NCBI GenBank assembly: GCA_964058845.1
Contig: CAXKVR010000046.1
Coordinates: 266,976 to 330,975 of the forward strand
DNA length: 64,000 bases
Direction of reading: 5' to 3'
Source of the DNA: Carex sylvatica
Lineage: Eukaryota; Streptophyta; Magnoliopsida; Poales; Cyperaceae
Below the pieces are notes generated by a model. The model saw only the letters and a list, made by a program, of their open reading frames with translations, did no database searches and was not told the DNA's origin. Below are positions 48,436 to 61,148 of this stretch, piece by piece; position 1 is the first letter of the stretch, and each line of letters begins with the position of its first letter. Both the position numbers and the translations under genes were made by a program.

Positions 48436-51400
48436 TTATCGCCTCTGGAAATTTAGATTCTTAATCGCAAAGGCAAACACCACTGCGAATATGACCGAGA
48501 ATCCAACCACCATAATTGCAACCACGCCCAAAAATTCATGGTGAAACCCGTAATGATCCTCCAAGAAAATTTTAATGGTTGTAGAACTGACACTGTCAGA
48601 AAGTAATATGGGTTGATCCAAATCTCCAAATTGGGATGCGAGAAGGCCATATAGGGTCCAGGATATTGGATTGGCCCAATAATACCACCTCCACCACCCT
48701 GGAAAGGACTGGAATTTTCATTGAAAATAGATATCAGAAGGCATTGTGTTGTGTGCAAATAGCATATATATTTCTATCCAGAAAATAAAAAAGGGTTTCT
48801 CAATTGGATCAGCTGCAGGTCTTGGTCTCACATTTGCCAATACCTGCCCCCATTCTAAATATATGTACATCATTATAATTTAGAAACTATATTTATCAAA
48901 AATTGTAAAATTGCTACGAGGAAAGTTTCTAAGATGTTCCTTCTAGCATACTTCCCAATCCAAAAGAATTTTTGTTAAATATTGGTAGAAAAGTGTTACT
49001 GTGCTGGTATTTAAAGATTCCAGTACAAACTCCTATAGCAGATACTTAACACAGACAAGTTTAAATTTAAGTGTACCTTGTGGGAGATCATAAACCCACT
49101 AAAGAGATTCCAGAGAGTGTAGAACGGTGCAGCTATTATCGGTGCAACATTATGATTAGGTGTGATGGCAGTTGTCATCATTCCAAAAAAGGTGAAGTAC
49201 AACAGCGTGAAATACATGAAGAACTGGTACCAAAGAAATTTGGATACCGTCCATTCAAATGAACCTAGGCTATAGAATATCGTGCCATAAATGAGAGTTT
49301 GTACAAGCACATATGGGAACTCAATTGAAACCTGCTCACAAGAGAGAAAAAATTGGTTGTTAGGGAAGAACATACTTAAATACATTACATACTATAGATT
49401 ACACCAGTGCATTTTTGTTTAAGAAAGTGTAAAGGTATGGTGTTCCTCATTGTACATTCTAACAAAATGTACTCTTTCTTGAGAGCTAATGTATTCTTTC
49501 TTGAGATTATCTTTTTGATCCATAATCAGTTATACCACCAATTAGTATACCTTTTCTGACATGCCAGGGACAGGTTTGGGTAGGTATTGTAATCACTGTT
49601 CATATGGTGGCACTAATGGAATTATGTTATATTAAATTTGAACATATTATGCAATGTGGTATACAATTTTGATAAATTTAATATGTAACACATTACTACT
49701 GTTCTTTAACACATATGAATGATAAAACAAAACAAATTATGTGTCTTATGGCATTTTGATTCCAAAACAGGAATGAGATGAAACAGATACAAACCAGGGA
49801 GAAAGCAAAAGGAAGTGCAGAGTACATCCCTGCAGCTCTTTCTCGGTACGAGACATATCTCTCAATTGAAATGACAGGTTGAACTGACGTGGCATTTGTA
49901 ATTCCTATAAATAACACAGCAGCGTACATGGAACCCATTGCATTTAATATATCTTGTTGGGTCCCCCTGTCAGGTTGAAAAAAGAATTACATTTCTTTTT
50001 GGTTTTCCCTATGTCAAAATTTACAAAAAGAACTGATGTTTTGAGAAACTAAAGAAACATGCGAGCCTCATACAAAGACTTATCTTGACTTATCAATATT
50101 TTATAAATAAGAAAATAAATATCAGAAAACTAAAGGCTTTTCAAGCAATAATTAAAACAGAAAATTACTTTAAAATGTCAGGAACCAATTGTACAAATTT
50201 TCAAAAGGTTTTGACAAAAGATTCAACATTTAGGTCTTAGATATTGTTCATACTATATTAATTTGAAATCACATGGCTTGTAAATCATACAATAATGCTG
50301 GGAATTTCTCATAATACCATTAAAAACATTTTAACTCAAGAAGCATACCTTCTAGAACCAAATTCCCAACAGATGGTGCCAAACATCAATGAAATAACCA
50401 CAGTGTAAAAGAAGCGAACAGCAGTATATTGTGGGTTTCTCCAGTACGATAAATTCTGCTTCCATAGACATGCAACATATTGGTTCAAAAATGACTGTGC
50501 ATATTTTGTAGGAAATGTAAGCTCTTTTGAATCGCCCGTAGGTTTGCTTAAATTATCAATCATCTCCTTGTTCATCCTGAGAAAAGACCATGTATTGGAA
50601 AATTTTCTATCTGAGATTATGATGAAAGCCCTCCATCCATAACGATAATTTAATTGCAAATGATTTACTTGAATAATTTGGATTTCCGATAATACTCGGC
50701 AAAGTCTACACCAAGTTGATGTTCCACCAAAGGACTTGTCACCTCCAGCATCCATGCAGCAGGGTTATAACCATCTATTATCTTTGGCACTCCTGGAATT
50801 GCCTGTTCATAAAAAAAAATGATGAATAGTTTATAGTTCTATAGGACAAATTTCCCAAGCAGCTGCAATATCTCAAAATTTCATGTGAAATTGATTGAGC
50901 AGCGTTTTAATTTCAAGAGTCCAAATTGCATGGTTTATAAAAGATAATGAAATAGTACCTCAAAGAACTCGACTAAACTACATGATTTGGGGCCTAAAGC
51001 ACCAGCATATATAAGCTGCCCTCCACGCTTCATGAACAAAAGCTGACATATAATTCAAATTGTTCAAAAGAGTTAGCATTTTAGAATTGAAAAATTTACA
51101 AAAAAGTTAGCATCTTATATTGGTTTACAAAGAGTAAATACCTCATCAAATGATTCAAAAATGTCAATGCTTGGCTGGTGAATGGTGCAGACTATGGTAC
51201 GACCCGTATTTACAATATTCCTCACAGTTCGCATGACAATAGCTGCTGACCTGGCATCTAGTCCAGAAGTTGGCTCGTCCATGAAAACAATAGAAGGGTT
51301 CGCCACGAGCTCAACTGCTATCGTCAGCCTCTTGCGCTGTTCAGTCGATAACCCGTTGACACCAGGTAAGCCCACAAGGGCCCCGCTTAACTTGCTTAGC

Positions 51401-54400
51401 TCCACTAGCTCCATCACCTCTTCTACAAAAGCCTAAAATGTAGAAAATATATATTACAGATTAACAATATGAAAATTTAAGAGGAAACATTGTAAGTGAC
51501 ACCCAACATTTTGCTCTGCTTGCAAATGACAAATGATACCTTACATTTCTTATACTTCCAAATAACACAAATCATTCTCTATGATGTTGAAGATATATCA
51601 CAACCTTTTTTGCTAGTGCCATAGAAAATTTGAAAAAGCCATATTAGGTTAATTTAGACAATTGTCCCCCACCTCTAATGAAAATGTTGGTTAAATTGTT
51701 GGGTATTTCTAACAAATATATAAATATTCTTTTGGCAAAAGTGCATATCCTTTCCTCAAAATTGCTAAATCATACCTTTCGTGTAGGATTGTCCACATTA
51801 GAAGGCAATCGGAGAAAAGCCGAGTACAAAAGTGATTCAATAATAGTCATACATGGTGAATGCACATCAGTTTGTTCACAATAGCCCGAAATTCGCATAA
51901 AGGTCTCTTGGTTCTTTGGGTAGCCCGAAATTGTTATATCTCCCTCAATGAGTCCTCCAGTTTTTCTCCCAGCCAATACATCCATTAAGGTGGTTTTACC
52001 CGCCCCACTAACCCCCACAAGGGCCGTTAGTACACCAGGTCTAAATGCACCTGTCACATTTACTAGCAACTGAAGCTTGTCTTCTGCTATTCCTTTGCTC
52101 TTCAATTCCTGAGAGTAAACTGGATAAGAATGAATAAACATGTAAAATGAAATTTTATTTTTTGTTAGATGGGGGTCAAGGAAACAGGGAGTGTACTTAC
52201 TGGAGGCACTTCTACATAGTAGTTGATGTTACTGAAGCACATACAAAGTGGCTGAAATGGTAACACCATGCCCCTCTGTTCCTTAGTATTTGTTCCTGGC
52301 AAACAAGAGAAACTGTCAATACCATGTCAAAGATTTACATACCAGAAATATATTTTTACAGTATACCTTCATATGAATCAGAGCGGAGATAGGATCTCAA
52401 TTCCACAATAATTTTCTCGCCTTTCCTCCGTTTATCCATTTCTCGAGCTTCATCTTTCGAAACGACGGCTTGTTGGGTGCCAATAGCTACATAAATATTG
52501 TTTTAAAAAAAAATACTTTTAACATAAAAATAGTTGTTGGGTGCCAATAAAAGTTGGTCTTTTTTTATTGATGACCGAATGAAAAATAAGTCAGGAGCTT
52601 ACGGTTGAGATATGTCAAGAACAAGGTAAATAGAAAGTTGAATATAACTGTGTAGCCAAACAAGGCACCGAGTCCAATCCAGTACCAGTATCCTTCAGTT
52701 GATAAACCAAAATCTTTCAAGATCACCTTGCCTAATGGACTGCCAACACTCGTAACATTCTACAGTAAAATGAATGAATGAAGTGAGATGTATGCTATGA
52801 GAAAAACAAACTAATTTTTGTTTGCCTGAACGCCAATATTACCTTTCCCCAAGAATGTCCAAGAAATTCATTAACAGAAATTGCATTTTGTGCATACATC
52901 ATTGGAGAAATCCAGTAACCCCAAAGCCACCAAATAGGTATGCTCTCTAACAAAAGCAAAGGTAAAACAATAACTTTAGTTACTAAGTACGTAAAATCAG
53001 GTTATAATAACATATTTCATCTCTACACACCGGAACCAAGCAAGTATCTAGATTATTAATTTTAGCAAATCTATTGTTAATTTTCGACGAACTTGTTTGT
53101 TGCTTTGAGAAATTCACTTTTCAATAAGTATTTGGAACATTTGGGCAAGCTTTCTTATTTACATAAGTTCATTTCAATACAAAAGGTCAACCTTTATCAA
53201 GAAAAGATTGAGGTACCTTTAGAAATTATGAAACCACCTAAAATCATGACAACCAACAATGCAAAAGATCCAAATGTGTTTGCAACTATCATATTCCGAC
53301 CCAACGAAGCAATCACTCTGAAAAGCGCCAGTGACATTTGGTGCAAAAAGAAAAGCAGTAGAAACTGTGCAAGAAATCTGCATTTCACACAATGGGACAA
53401 CGTTACTGACAATTAAATAATAATAAGCCATGGTGAAATTAACTTCACATCTTCACTGTATTTATGCCCTTGATGACTTTAGTAGCCTTCCAAGACTACA
53501 GGAGAAAAAAAAATTAAATACCTGGTTCCTGACCTAGCCCGATTCTTCCTTTTTTCTGGGAAATTTAAAGGACAAGGTGTTTTGTGATGTTTTAGTGAAG
53601 AAAAAGAATATCAGATTACAGTCATATACCTTGAAAACTGTGGGTCATAGCCAACAACATAATAAGTGACCGAAACCCACATTGCGGATTCAATTACAGA
53701 AGTCGGGATGCTCAAGAGCCATGAAGGGAGTGTATAAGCCCAGGAGGGGTAAAAATGTAAATCTCTATGCTTGTAAAGCACAGGGAGTTTGGTCACTAGC
53801 AAGGATACTTCGGTAAATCCATTAAACAATATCATAACTATGGCAAAGTATAGTGCTCCGAGGTAGACAATCCCATCATCTACAGTGTTGTGATGCATAG
53901 TCGATCGGAAAAACACTGTCATGGTTATAAGTGCAACAAACAGAAGCTGCAACAAAATTAAGAGAATAACAAGTAAATAACAAGTCAGATGAATCTTGGC
54001 ATTGAATTAAGTCGCTCCAAAATGCAACCAATGTACCCCTTTTACCAATCATATATTTTCCTTATTTTCTTTTTCTAGAATCATTTTGTATTGTGAGATT
54101 TCAATTTTATCTTCTACGTTATTATCGATGCCTTCATAATAATTTATTTTGGTTTAAGGTTTTGGTACTGTTAGTTTCAATGCAAAAACCATGCAGCCTA
54201 TAAATAAAGTTAAGTAGTCCTTTAAGGTTTACTTGATTAACACCAAGAGGTACTTTGCATTGATTTCCTATTAGACACTAAAACTGGAAAGCGTAGGGAT
54301 CAATACCTGAATGAATTTGAATACATAGATGAACAGGTTTCTCTTCATAAGTAAAAGCTGCCATGAGAAGTTTGATTTGAGAAGCTCAAGCCGACCAACT

Positions 54401-57400
54401 CCATAATTAGAAGTTGAAAGTGGTGATGGGTTGTTTTTCTCTTTGAATGTGACTGCCAGCTCCTCTGTCAGCCTTTTGCCAACACTAAACAGTTTGAACG
54501 CCTTCGCAAATTTGGAGACAGGTACAAAATTGTATGGTAGGTCATACATGTACCAATACTGCTGCTGGTCTTTCTTAGACAAGACCTACAAGAAAAATAA
54601 CAATCTGATGTGTAGAAATAAAAAGGGTGATCAAACCAATTGAACAAGATTATTTGCAAACAACTCCAACCATTGTAGTTTTCAATGGCAGCCGACATTT
54701 CCTGTGTTTGCCATTTACCCCCAACAACTTTAGGTTTAGAAACCAATATTGGAGGCTTAGAAGTTAGAACTTCAAACCTACTTTTTAAATTAACAACAAA
54801 ATCACTAAATTTCCCCGACTTATTCACTTTTTTTTTTTTAAATAATAGCCTTGTCAACCCTGGAATCCATTTCCTTTTAGATGCCTATTGCGAGAATTGA
54901 ACCTCTGCCGCTCCCTACAGAGGCAAGGCCTATCACCATTTATACTAGACATACAGTTCGGCTTTATTCACTTTCTAAATCGAACAATTATTTTCATAAA
55001 TAGTTGATTAATATAGAAAGTAATATCCAGATCAATTGGCTTGACTTTATTTTAAATTTGAGCCTGCACAAAAGGACAAAAAAATTCGAGCCACCATATT
55101 TTGATTCAATATTTGAGGGATATGCCTTCAAATATTGAACAGTAACAGTATGAACCCAATGGTATCTACTAGCTTACTATTAACTATCAAGTAATTCCAA
55201 CCCCAAAAAAAAACTATCAAGTAATTCCATTACCTCTTGCAGGAAATCAGCCACATTCTTTCTTGCAGGGCACTTGAACCCCATGGAGGCGAAGAACTCA
55301 ACAGCTGAACCGCGGGGCCCCTGATAAATAATCTGGCCTTCGGCTATGAGAATGACGTCATCAAATAGCTCATATGTCTCTGGAGCCGGCTGTAAGAGTG
55401 AAACAATTGTGGTCCCATCAAGTGCATGTGTCGAGTGTCGTAAATATTTGATGATTTGGTAAGTCGTTGCACTATCGAGGCCAGTTGATATCTCATCCAT
55501 GAACAACACCCTGGCTGCCCCTACAAGGAGTTCACCTGAAAAAAATATAGAAGTACCAAAACTAGTGAGTGATAACTAATAATACCAGTATGTACCAGCC
55601 AAACTTTTGGGTAACCCATCCCAGACCCAAAACGGATAGACTGACCTATAAAATTTGCAGGACATGCCCTCAGAATTTGATTACACATGACCTCACCCAG
55701 CTTTGTACTGTTTTTAATTTTTTTTGGTTTCAGAAAATAGAAGAAGACCAAAAGTCCAAACTAGCCCAGAATTTCTATAAAAAAAAACAAACAACAAAGT
55801 CCAATAAGACTCGAGAACTTGGATGCTGACTTGCTGAATTGACCGGACACGGTAAAGAGCTGTTTCATGATAATTGCTGGCCAGACCATCTTGAAAGTTA
55901 TGCTTCAAAATTAATTTTCTTCAAAAAAGTAACATATATGCAAATGTGGGAGAAACCTGTTGTGAGACGCTTTTTCTGACCGCCAGAGATACCTTTTATC
56001 ATCTCATCTCCAACAGGGGTGTCGGCACAGACATCCAGCCCTAAAATCTTGGCTAGGTGAAAACTCAGTAATTTAGACTATTTGAATGTATAAAAGAAAA
56101 AAAAATATGAGAAAGTAAATACAACGCCTAATTTTAATGAGCAAATACCTTCATTATGTATTCTGCCACCAGGTTGGTCTGCTTACCCTCAAGAGCTAAT
56201 GCCTGAAGGAAAAAAAGAACAAAAAAAAGGTAAATTCAAGCAAGTTTATAATTATGGCCTTAGAGACTAAGAAAAAAAAAAATTAAACATTGTAGAGGCA
56301 AATAACACACCTTCATGAATATATCAAGATCCCCGTCAGGCTTTATCCCGGCATTCTTCTCTCTCCTGAGAAGCTCCATAAGCATTTCTGTTTATCGACT
56401 TGGTGTCAGAATTTAGTATTTCAAAATGACAACAAACCAGATCTTCAGTTACACCTTAAAAACTGAAATATAAGCACTACAAAATCAACATATTATTACT
56501 TTCAAAACTTATGATATCAAAGCCCAAATATATCCAATTAGGCACTAACCCCGTAATTACCAGTCACTTGTTGAACCAAAGCCAAGTCAGAAGAATTAAA
56601 AAAAAAAAAAGATCAATAAACAATTAGTCAAGACAGAGTACCATAATCTACAACTGTCAAAAACAAACTTACCATATTTAATCCCGACACCTTGACACCT
56701 TCCAGCAAAATTGAGAGTTTCTCTTACAGTCATCTCAGCAGCATGCCAGTCTTGCTGGCTGACATAAGCTGATGTCCTCTGGGGCACAAATTCTGTCAGC
56801 TTGTGCCCGTTATATGTTATAATGCCTGACATCTGTTATAATATATGGTTATGTTAATAAGTAAAACAAGTTTGTAATTTCTTATAATATCAGAGGAAGG
56901 TGGTTACAGTATGATACGTTAGCATGTGTTTTTTGTGAGTGGTCTATATAGACCAGTTCCTTCCGAGTAATATGGTACAACTGCACAGTTGTATATTGAA
57001 GGTCTAAAATTTGATAAAGATAAAAGAAAACAAGACAAAAAAAAAATTAATGTCCTGTAAAAGTACCTTCAAACCAGATGCAAGCCTTCCGGCAAGAGCA
57101 AGAAGCAAGGTTGTTTTGCCGGAGCTTGGGGGCCCCAGCAACAGTGTCATTCTGTAACAATTGTAAAATTTAGTATCACATAAAGCCTAACATGTTATGT
57201 TTGTTGACCAAAGTTTAACAAAAAATGGTTAATTGAGTAACACCTAGATGGTCGGATTATGCCGCTGATGTCATCCAAAATTGGTAGCTTTGTTCTTCTT
57301 CCAGGGAATAATCTCAAATGCCTCATAAAAACCTTGAAAAAACCGAGAGTTTCGTGAAAATTGTACTGAACATAAGAGGTGACTTAAATTAGAAAAGATA

Positions 57401-58026
57401 AATTGGGGTTGATGAAATTACCTCGGTCATGTTGAAAATGAAATTGGGAATTGTAGGTAATGCCCGGCTACCAACATGGACGTATGCATCTACTTTTAGG
57501 CCCTTAAATCTCACTTCAATCTTTGGAAATTCAAGCTGAACACTGCAGCCTCATACAATGGATAAGAAAAGTAGGAAACAAATTAGTAAGCTAAGCAATT
57601 GCTAAAATTGAAAGTAATGAAGATGTGGAAGGCAAGCAGAAATGTTAAAACTAATTGTAGTTTATAAGAGATGAAGAGAAGAGGATGGAAATTAAGGAAT
57701 GAAACTGACGCATCAAATCTATGGCGAATTCTGTGAAAGAAATTCTCAGCATCCTCGGAATCACACAACAAACGGTCAATGAGACCAGTGCGGTCCCCAC
57801 GCGTCAGTCTGGCCACATCCACCTCTGCAAACGAACCCTCAACTGGACAGCTACCACTACCACCACCACATCCAGCGGCTTCTATCGTCCTGAGGAGGCC
57901 ACGGCGGGCCCGGGTGATGGTGGGAAGCCGCTCGATGGCAGCCCACTGCAATGCCTCCTCCTCATTGTCGGCGTGATCCCGGTACGAACTGGAGCGAGAG
58001 AATGCCAATTCGCCTGAACTCCACAT
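48436..58026 (-). CDS. ABCG31: Full-size PDR-type ABC transporter, ABCG31-like
   Basis: I assembled 24 exons: 57710-58026, 57422-57542, 57244-57332, 57067-57151, 56673-56832, 56311-56387, 56149-56202, 55957-56047, 55234-55535, 54307-54585, 53630-53946, 53217-53377, 52843-52946, 52603-52759, 52367-52486, 52201-52295, 51776-52108, 51142-51432, 50959-51042, 50669-50802, 50349-50576, 49795-49966, 49077-49331, 48436-48708. All introns are GT-AG, the frame stays open, and the product has 1432 residues. The order is NBD1-TMD1-NBD2-TMD2. NBD1 has Walker [10 protein letters not shown] (182-190), signature ISGGQ (321-325) and Walker B VLFMDE (341-346). NBD2 has GVSGAGKTT (875-883), LSTEQ (982-986) and IVFMDE (1002-1007). 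The C-terminus KNLNFQRR is typical. Arabidopsis ABCG31 exports abscisic acid in seeds; cereal ABCG31 is needed for leaf cuticle. Either role is inference. The start at MWSSGELAF is the first in-frame ATG. Confidence 0.92.
54820..54974 (-). mobile_element. tRNA-derived SINE in intron 9 of the ABCG gene
   Basis: An approximately 133-bp insert (54831-54963) is flanked by an 11-bp duplication TTATTCACTTT (54820-54830 and 54964-54974). On the minus strand it has a box-A-like TGGTGATAGGCC, a box-B-like GGTTCAATTCTCGC about 35 bp later, and it ends in A11. The A tail overlaps the duplication, so the boundary has a few bases of slack. It lies in the same orientation as the gene, in the 648-bp intron between exons 9 and 10, and does not touch either splice site. 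Confidence 0.8.
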
Positions 58027-58290
58027 TTCATGAAGAATTGAATGGCAATTCGATTTCGGTGGGAGGAGAGTGTACACTCTAGGGTTATTTAGCGAGAGTG
58101 GGAGGTGGATCTGCTGGGAACTGGGAACTTGGGAAGAAGAAGACTGTAGGTACGTGCATTTATTTCTCACACTCTCTCTCTCCCTCTATGTCTGAGCAAT
58201 GAGCTGTGAGCACAGAAAGAGGGAGAGGGAGAGGTTAAAAGGTGAAGCGCGGGTTTAAGGAGGGTATTAAAAGAGATCTCGGATTTTCTG
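58027..58290 (-). promoter_or_regulatory. ABCG31-like 5' UTR and core promoter region
   Basis: Read on the minus strand it holds a GAGA-rich tract (about 58170-58235) and a possible TATA-like TTTTAATAC at about 58267. An upstream ATG at 58157-58159 opens a 24-codon frame that ends with TAA at 58085-58087, before the main ATG at 58026. The transcription start was not located, so whether this small frame is in the mRNA is open. Confidence 0.4.
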
Positions 58291-58450
58291 TTCAAATTTT
58301 TGTCTAACTTTTGTGTAGCAGGTCTTTATTAAGACAGTGTAATGATTTGCCAGAAGAACTCAAGTATGCGATTGGTGTAAGAGAAGATTGAATTTGTTTT
58401 AGACGGATGTAGGGGGTTAACGGTTGGTGTAAAAGAAGATTAAACCTGGT

Positions 58451-58502
58451 TAAGTGGGCCCTAGCCTAGCCTAGCCTAGCCTAGCCTTGTCTTGCCTTGC
58501 CT
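58451..58502. repeat. (CCTAG)n / (CCTTG)n short tandem repeat
   Basis: Five-base units, first GCCTA then GCCTT, arranged in tandem upstream of the ABCG gene. Confidence 0.8.
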
Positions 58503-58562
58503 TTAACAAATCACAATATTTTGATGGTAGCAAAAGTAAAAAATGAATATTTTCTTTCTTTT

Positions 58563-58740
58563 AGGAGAATTCAAATATCTTTGTTGTTTGTGCCTTCAAT
58601 TTTTAAATTTTAATGACTCAAAAGTGACAATTTAAATATCAAAATAAACTGTTATATGTTATATATATTATTTTTAAAAATTAGAAAGTGGAGGTATGAT
58701 AAAAACACGAAAAATAAAAATATTTGCAGAACTCTTCTCA
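58563..58740. mobile_element. Deletion derivative of the TCAAATGC-type inverted-repeat element
   Basis: GGAGAATTCAAATATCTTTG at the left and CAAATATTTTTATTTTTCG-type inverse plus GAACTCTTCT at the right resemble the ends of 27180-27582. The interior keeps AATGACTCAAAAGTGACAATTTAAATATCAAAATAAAC. It is much shorter than copies 1 and 2. Confidence 0.45.
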
Positions 58741-60197
58741 TCTTTCTCAATTTTATTCAAATTAAACAACATATATATTTAACACTTACCTCCCTAGCTT
58801 TATTAAAAAAAAAAGGTTAACTTGTATTTTAATTAGATTTCATCTCCTACTAAAATTTACAATTAACAATGTGGTCTATTAACTTAAGTCTTTACTTCCT
58901 TTTCAATTATTTCCTCAAAAAATTATGAACTTTTGGTTTTTCAATGATATGAATGGGTAAACTCCAGCAGCAATTTGTTTGCAATCAATTAACATTTTCT
59001 GTTGATTATACTATTACTAAAAATAATATTACAAAATATTACTCAAACACTCACACTATATCGACTACTAAACATACTACAACTATTCTAAAAACTTGAC
59101 TATTACACCTTGACTCAAGACAGAACTCGTCTTCAAACATTTACCATGACCTCCTATTTATACTTGCTCCATAAGAGCTAAGAAAACATCTAGATCTAAG
59201 ATATTTTTAGCATCCTCTAGATATTTCTACATCCTCCACTACAAGATATTTTATTTAGTAGCTAGCTTCTAAACAATTCTTGATATCTTCATGAAAATTA
59301 ATTATGGGCTTCTTAATTTGATGCTGACTTCAACATTTCAAACAAACATTTTTGTTTTCTCTCCTTACATTCCTTTCCAACTAAATTTTGAAATTTTGGG
59401 GATTGAGGGATTCTTAAGTAACATTAACCTTAATCTTAAATTAAGATTTGCATCCAAGAAAATTATCAGGTAATATTTTTTATGTCATAAGAATATTACC
59501 GTCTATAATTTTATTTGATTGCTTCAAAAGCTACATCATTGTGTGTGTGTGTGTGTGTGTGTGGTTGAAAAAAATAACTAGTTTAATTAAAGTGGTTGTT
59601 CTTAATGTGTAGTTTATAATATATAAAATATATATTCAGTGGTATTATATATACTTGTATTTTTATTAGTTTAGACATTTTAATTAAGTTTTAACTAAAA
59701 AAATAGTATGATTCAAATCCGATCCGAAAATGTACTACAATCAATAATAATATGTAGGAATCTGCATTTTAATTCTCAAATTATTTAAAAAATATATATA
59801 AATATGCATATCGATTTTATAAAATATTAATAAATTATTATTTACATTATAGTAAAGATTGAATTGAAATTAATCCGATCCATTAATTAATAAGAATGAA
59901 TTGGGGGACATGCATCCACATATATATATCGTTTAATTTTTTTTTCTTGGTTTTAAATTAAGGGATAAATGTAAAAGCATGCCCCCTTGTGAAACATCAA
60001 AATACAGAAGAAGTACATTAATTATCTGAATCGGCAACTAACATGCATGATATATATATGTTACATGTGGATTTTTTCATTTTCTGTAACACTTGCATGC
60101 ATGCTTTACGCCTTTCTGTTACGTACCAGCAGAGTCTTTAGTTTAGTTTAGCTGCAGAAATTAAATTGACATGAAATTTTAATTGTTTGCCCCTTCA

Positions 60198-60198
<1 letters not shown>
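58741..60198. other. AT-rich intergenic DNA
   Basis: A GT microsatellite of about 12 units lies at 59538-59563. No gene or clear element is seen. Confidence 0.5.
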
Positions 60199-60230
<32 letters not shown>

Positions 60231-60242
60231 ACCCCCACCCCC
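60199..60242 (+). repeat. Poly-C tract (about 32 C) with interrupted C runs
   Basis: Thirty or more consecutive C are followed by A-CCCCC-A-CCCCCC. The complementary strand is poly-G and could form G-quadruplexes. The true length may be distorted by sequencing error. Confidence 0.9.
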
Positions 60243-60372
60243 TCTTTAATTTACAATGGACAAAAGTTGAGGGCTAAGAATAAGTAAGAATAAGTAAGAA
60301 GCACAGTGACGGTATACATGAATTCATATATGCATGCATGTCACGTGGATTGCGATCGAGCTGTCACAGTAC

Positions 60373-60402
60373 TATTCAACTATTCAACTATTCAACTATT
60401 CA
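60373..60402 (+). repeat. (ATTCAACT)n short tandem repeat
   Basis: Four tandem copies of the 8-bp unit CTATTCAA, followed by unique sequence. Confidence 0.85.
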
Positions 60403-60434
60403 AAGTGTGGGGCATGCATGCATCATGAGGCACC

Positions 60435-60592
60435 ACTTAATAACTCTACTTTGGAATTTAATCGGTTTTCATTAAGCTAGAGACATATTATATTGATATA
60501 TATATATATATAACTTAATAACTCTACTTTGGAATTTAATCGGTTTTCATTAAGCTAGAGACATATTATATTGATATATATATATATATATA
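60435..60592 (+). repeat. 78-bp tandem duplication
   Basis: ACTTAATAACTCTACTTTGG through GACATATTATATTGA plus a TA run occurs twice head to tail (starts at 60435 and 60513). The copies are identical outside the TA run, so the duplication is recent, or it is an assembly duplication. Confidence 0.95.
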
Positions 60593-60647
60593 TCTAGGTG
60601 CTAGCTAGCTTGTGATATGTATATTGAAATGAAGATAAAACCAAGGA

Positions 60648-60855
60648 GATAGGAGTAGGTCCGATGCCACTGGACCTACTTTTAGATTTGATGGACTCTA
60701 TCACTGTACGATTAACATTAAGATCTGTGCGCATGAAAATTAATAAAAATTTGCATGGATTTTAATACATATTGCACGAATCTTGATGCAATTGGATGGT
60801 CACAACACACTCAAACTAAAGCAGATCCAATAGACATCAAACCTACTCTGACTCC
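60648..60855. mobile_element. Small inverted-repeat MITE-like element
   Basis: The left GGAGTAGGTCCGATGCCACTGGACCTACTTTTAG is mirrored in diverged form by the right CTAAAGCAGATCCAATAGACATCAAACCTACTCTGACTCC. No coding capacity; the duplication is unclear. Confidence 0.55.
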
Positions 60856-61148
60856 AAAAATAAGATCCAATTAAACGATGATCAGAGTATTTCATATATA
60901 AAAAAAAAAAAAAAATTAAGATGAGAGTTAATTAAATCAGAGTTATGGGACCGCTCGCTGTCAATATTTCTCCAAATTAAAAGAGAATTACGTAATTTCC
61001 TAGCATCGATCATGGCCTGTATATATATATATATATATATGCTTAATTAAGTTTGGTGCCGCTACAGCTACAGACATGCATGCATATATCTCTCCTCATT
61101 ATTAAAAAGCTTAATGTCTAGATTCTACAAAGGTTCTGATTTACTGTT

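Noticed and set aside
55180..55233. Extension of ABCG exon 9 by ..[17 protein letters not shown]
   Set aside because: It is intron sequence read through a good GT donor at 55233; splicing to exon 10 restores the expected family sequence.
57721..58017. Plus-strand frame opposite ABCG exon 1
   Set aside because: Antisense of a GC-rich coding exon, no known domain.
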